Assembly (NCBI RefSeq): GCF_000003605.2 | Contig: NW_003106611.1 | Span: forward strand, 50,232 to 61,170 | Direction of reading: 5' to 3' | DNA length: 10,939 nucleotides | Origin: Saccoglossus kowalevskii | Lineage: Eukaryota; Hemichordata; Enteropneusta; Harrimaniidae | Shown: positions 9,218 through 10,939 of the stretch, piece by piece | Numbering within the stretch: the stretch's first letter is position 1 | Layout of the letters: each line of letters starts with the position of its first letter | Position numbers and translations under genes: made by a program | Notes under the pieces: model-generated | The model's database searches: none | Told to the model about the DNA's origin: nothing | What the model saw: the letters and a program-made list of their open reading frames with translations, nothing else

Positions 9218-9342
9218 AATTTGAATAATAAAATGGTAACCGAGTGTTCCCAATTTGACTAATCAAATGGTAATCTTAGTGTTTCCAATTTAAATAATCA
9301 AATGGTAATCTGAGTATTTCCAATTTGAATAATCATAATTCC
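9218..9342 (+). repeat. 35-bp tandem repeat, about 3.6 copies
   Basis: Units start with AATTTGAATAAT-type sequence at 9218, 9252, 9287 and 9322. Each continues AAAATGGTAA or CAAATGGTAA, then C-GAGTGTTTCC with small changes. Unit lengths are 34, 35, 35 and a partial 21 bases. The two middle units are the most alike. No coding frame runs through it, so it is a minisatellite-like array. Confidence 0.85.
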
Positions 9343-10417
9343 AAACATAACCATTAAAAGAAGACCGCATCCGCATATATAACGCGACCAACTATCTGGG
9401 TAGATGTACATTTTCCAACACATAATTACATGTAATTGAAAAACAAAATTGTGGTTAATTTTGTTAAGCATAGAGGTAAAAAAGAAATCTATTCTTACCT
9501 CCGTGATTATAGTAATTTAAGTTTAATGATCTAAAATGGACTACCGGTAATGTAAAATTCCAGCTTAGACTTGAGTTAATTTATTTAAGGGATTGAACTT
9601 GCATGCGAGTGCTGTTGGTGGTGACAGTATGGGTGATGAATAGTGCATGAAGATTAAAACCTCTACGTAATGGTGTTCCACATTTCTGACTCGTGGTCTT
9701 CCCCTTTTGATGAATATTGGAGATCGTTTTTCACATTCGCTAAATTTTGAAATAAATACGTTGTGAAGTCGGTCTTTATGCATGCTACTAAGCACATTTT
9801 CAGCAACAGTTGAGAAACAGTTGTCATCCGAATGCACAAGATTAGCCGATTACATGTATACAACAATTCATACTGCATGTTCCTAGTTTGAAGGCTGGTT
9901 AGTTGGCACTTATAGTTGTAAATTTATATTATGGATGTGCAGCATGTAATTTGAAAAATGAGTGAACTACCAAATTCCAACGACTGAAGTACTGGTATAG
10001 GGTTTGGTTGTCTGGTTCCTCTTTGGATCTTAATTGGATGTCACTCAATTGTGCATTAACTTCAGATTGTTCAAAATGTTTATGACCAACTGCAGGTTAT
10101 CTTAAAAGATGTCCACTTACAAACATGATTGTTTGTAATGTCTTGATAGCAGTTACAATCAAAATTGACTGTTTCTACTAACAGGAACCAGCAAATTTAT
10201 CAGCAAATCTCTTATGTGTGTACAACAGTTAAACCTTGAAGGGCGACCTTGTGAAATGTTTCAACCGTTTTTGTTTTCAGATTGTGAAATGTTGAGACTA
10301 TTTTGTTTTTATATACTTTTTATTAGGCGCTTCATTGATACATTGCATTGTTATGAAATTACATTGAGTTGTTCTATTCCTGTAATCAATTTTACATATA
10401 TAGTAGTACCTCTTTTT
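9343..10417. other. Noncoding stretch and probable 3' flank of the right-hand LINE
   Basis: Two overlapping minus-strand frames (9565-9837 and 9663-9878) match nothing I recognise. The longer contains FIKRGRPRVRN, which has an AT-hook-like GRPR core, too little for a call. A perfect 14-bp palindrome AATTACATGTAATT lies at 9424-9437. On the minus strand the stretch just below 10418 should hold the LINE 3' UTR, but no clear poly(A) or repeat tail marks its end. Confidence 0.45.
10249..10313 (+). repeat. Imperfect 33-bp tandem duplication
   Basis: TTGTGAAATGTTTCAACC at 10249 and TTGTGAAATGTTGAGACT at 10282 begin two adjacent copies; each continues into a TTTTTGTTTT(C/T)A tract. It lies within the likely 3' UTR of the right-hand LINE, which would be transcribed from the other strand. 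Confidence 0.5.
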
Positions 10418-10939
10418 TTATCTTACATATGGTAACAAAGGAGACCACTTTTTTAGATGTGAAACCATCTTATTGTACTTTTTTGCAATATAATTTTCAC
10501 ATTGGTAAATTCTTTTACAGTAAGATAGGAAGCCAACGAAATTTGGCTTAATTTCCTTCATTTTACAAAAGTATACATGTTTTCTTACCAACAGAGATAT
10601 AAAGTTTACAATCAAAGAATCATCTGGGTTAGATATAATCATACACAATCTACTTGGTGGTGACTTTAACTTAAGTGGTTCCCCCCACCAAAAGAGGATT
10701 TCACTCCAGAGAGATATAACATATTGACATTCATAAAACAAATGTTCATAGCTTTCGGCTTCCCCGTCACAGAATGTACACTGTGGGCTGACATACTTCT
10801 GAGGGTTTATTTTGTGTAATTTTTGGTTTGTATATAAAATATTATGAAGGAGCTTGAACTGGAATTCTCTCATTTTGCTCTCAGTTGTCATTTTCATCAT
10901 AAGTTTATATCTTTTTCCCCATTCAATGCACCCCTCTCT
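10418..10939 (-). CDS. Partial LINE ORF2 C-terminus, L1/Tx1-type, with CCHC knuckle
   Basis: The frame is open from the right edge (10939) to the TAA at 10418-10420, 173 codons. The ATG at 10898-10900 is internal, since 13 open codons precede it (REGCIEWGKRYKL). SKMREFQFKLLHNILYTN is the typical lead-in to the zinc knuckle of L1/Tx1-like ORF2 proteins. The knuckle CTFC-x8-H-x4-C follows at 10727-10780, then a V-x3-W segment. The tail reads FISLLVRKHVYFCKMKEIKP and later KKYNKMVSHLKKWSPL, matching the family's final KW-P-L end, so the C-terminus looks complete. The reverse transcriptase and endonuclease lie beyond the window. With no internal stop this copy is young or recently active. It is unrelated in sequence to the LINE at the left edge. 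Confidence 0.9.
   Translation of the reverse strand, partial: REGCIEWGKRYKLMMKMTTESKMREFQFKLLHNILYTNQKLHKINPQKYVSPQCTFCDGEAESYEHLFYECQYVISLWSEILFWWGEPLKLKSPPSRLCMIISNPDDSLIVNFISLLVRKHVYFCKMKEIKPNFVGFLSYCKRIYQCENYIAKKYNKMVSHLKKWSPLLPYVR
10727..10780 (-). other. CCHC zinc-knuckle motif of the right-hand LINE ORF2
   Basis: Cys-x2-Cys-x8-His-x4-Cys, with the first Cys codon at 10778-10780 and the last at 10727-10729. In LINE ORF2 proteins this motif lies C-terminal to the reverse transcriptase and is thought to help bind the element's RNA. Confidence 0.85.

Noticed and set aside
9565-9878. Two overlapping minus-strand frames of 90 and 71 residues
   Set aside because: No family motif is visible beyond a short GRPR core, and two open frames over the same bases suggest chance.
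1-10939. CRISPR arrays, prokaryotic operons or phage genes
   Set aside because: No spaced direct repeats of the right kind and no dense coding. LINEs, splice-like sites and AATAAA point to an animal genome.

Overview
The window looks like a piece of an AT-rich animal genome, most likely a marine invertebrate. It holds no intact host gene. It contains two partial non-LTR retrotransposons, one at each edge and running off it. Between them are several tandem repeats, a microsatellite, and a decayed copy of a 2'-5'-oligoadenylate synthetase (OAS)-like gene. OAS genes are known from sponges, molluscs, annelids, lancelets and vertebrates, and are absent from insects and nematodes. Together with the repeat content this points to a lophotrochozoan or an invertebrate deuterostome. 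The exact group is inference.

Layout. 1-377: 3' end of a non-LTR element on the plus strand, with the C-terminus of its second ORF, a short 3' UTR, an AATAAA signal and an (ATT)n tail. About 405-439: one terminus of what looks like a hAT-type DNA transposon. 733-1503, minus strand: an OAS-like relic. It keeps a GSFGKGT loop, an acidic ADLD pair, a third-aspartate region and an LIRLVKYW helix in family order, but is broken by at least three stops and four frame changes. 1504-4472: noncoding, with a degenerate 63-bp duplication and two small hairpins. 4473-4565: a (TCAA)n microsatellite that drifts into (TCGA)n. 5302-5431, plus strand: a possible isolated OAS last-exon fragment behind a good splice acceptor. 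5432-8211: unstructured AT-rich sequence. 8212-8690: an interspersed repeat made of about 150-bp internal units. 9218-9342: a 35-bp tandem repeat. 10418-10939, minus strand: C-terminus of an L1/Tx1-type LINE ORF2 with a CCHC knuckle, uninterrupted to the window edge.

Nothing here looks like an operon or a working multi-gene system. The most informative content is the immune-sensor relic, found by stitching three reading frames together, and a possible second OAS fragment on the opposite strand about 4 kb away. Together they suggest an OAS locus that was duplicated, rearranged and lost. No computed search was run; homology calls rest on recognising family motifs in hand translations.
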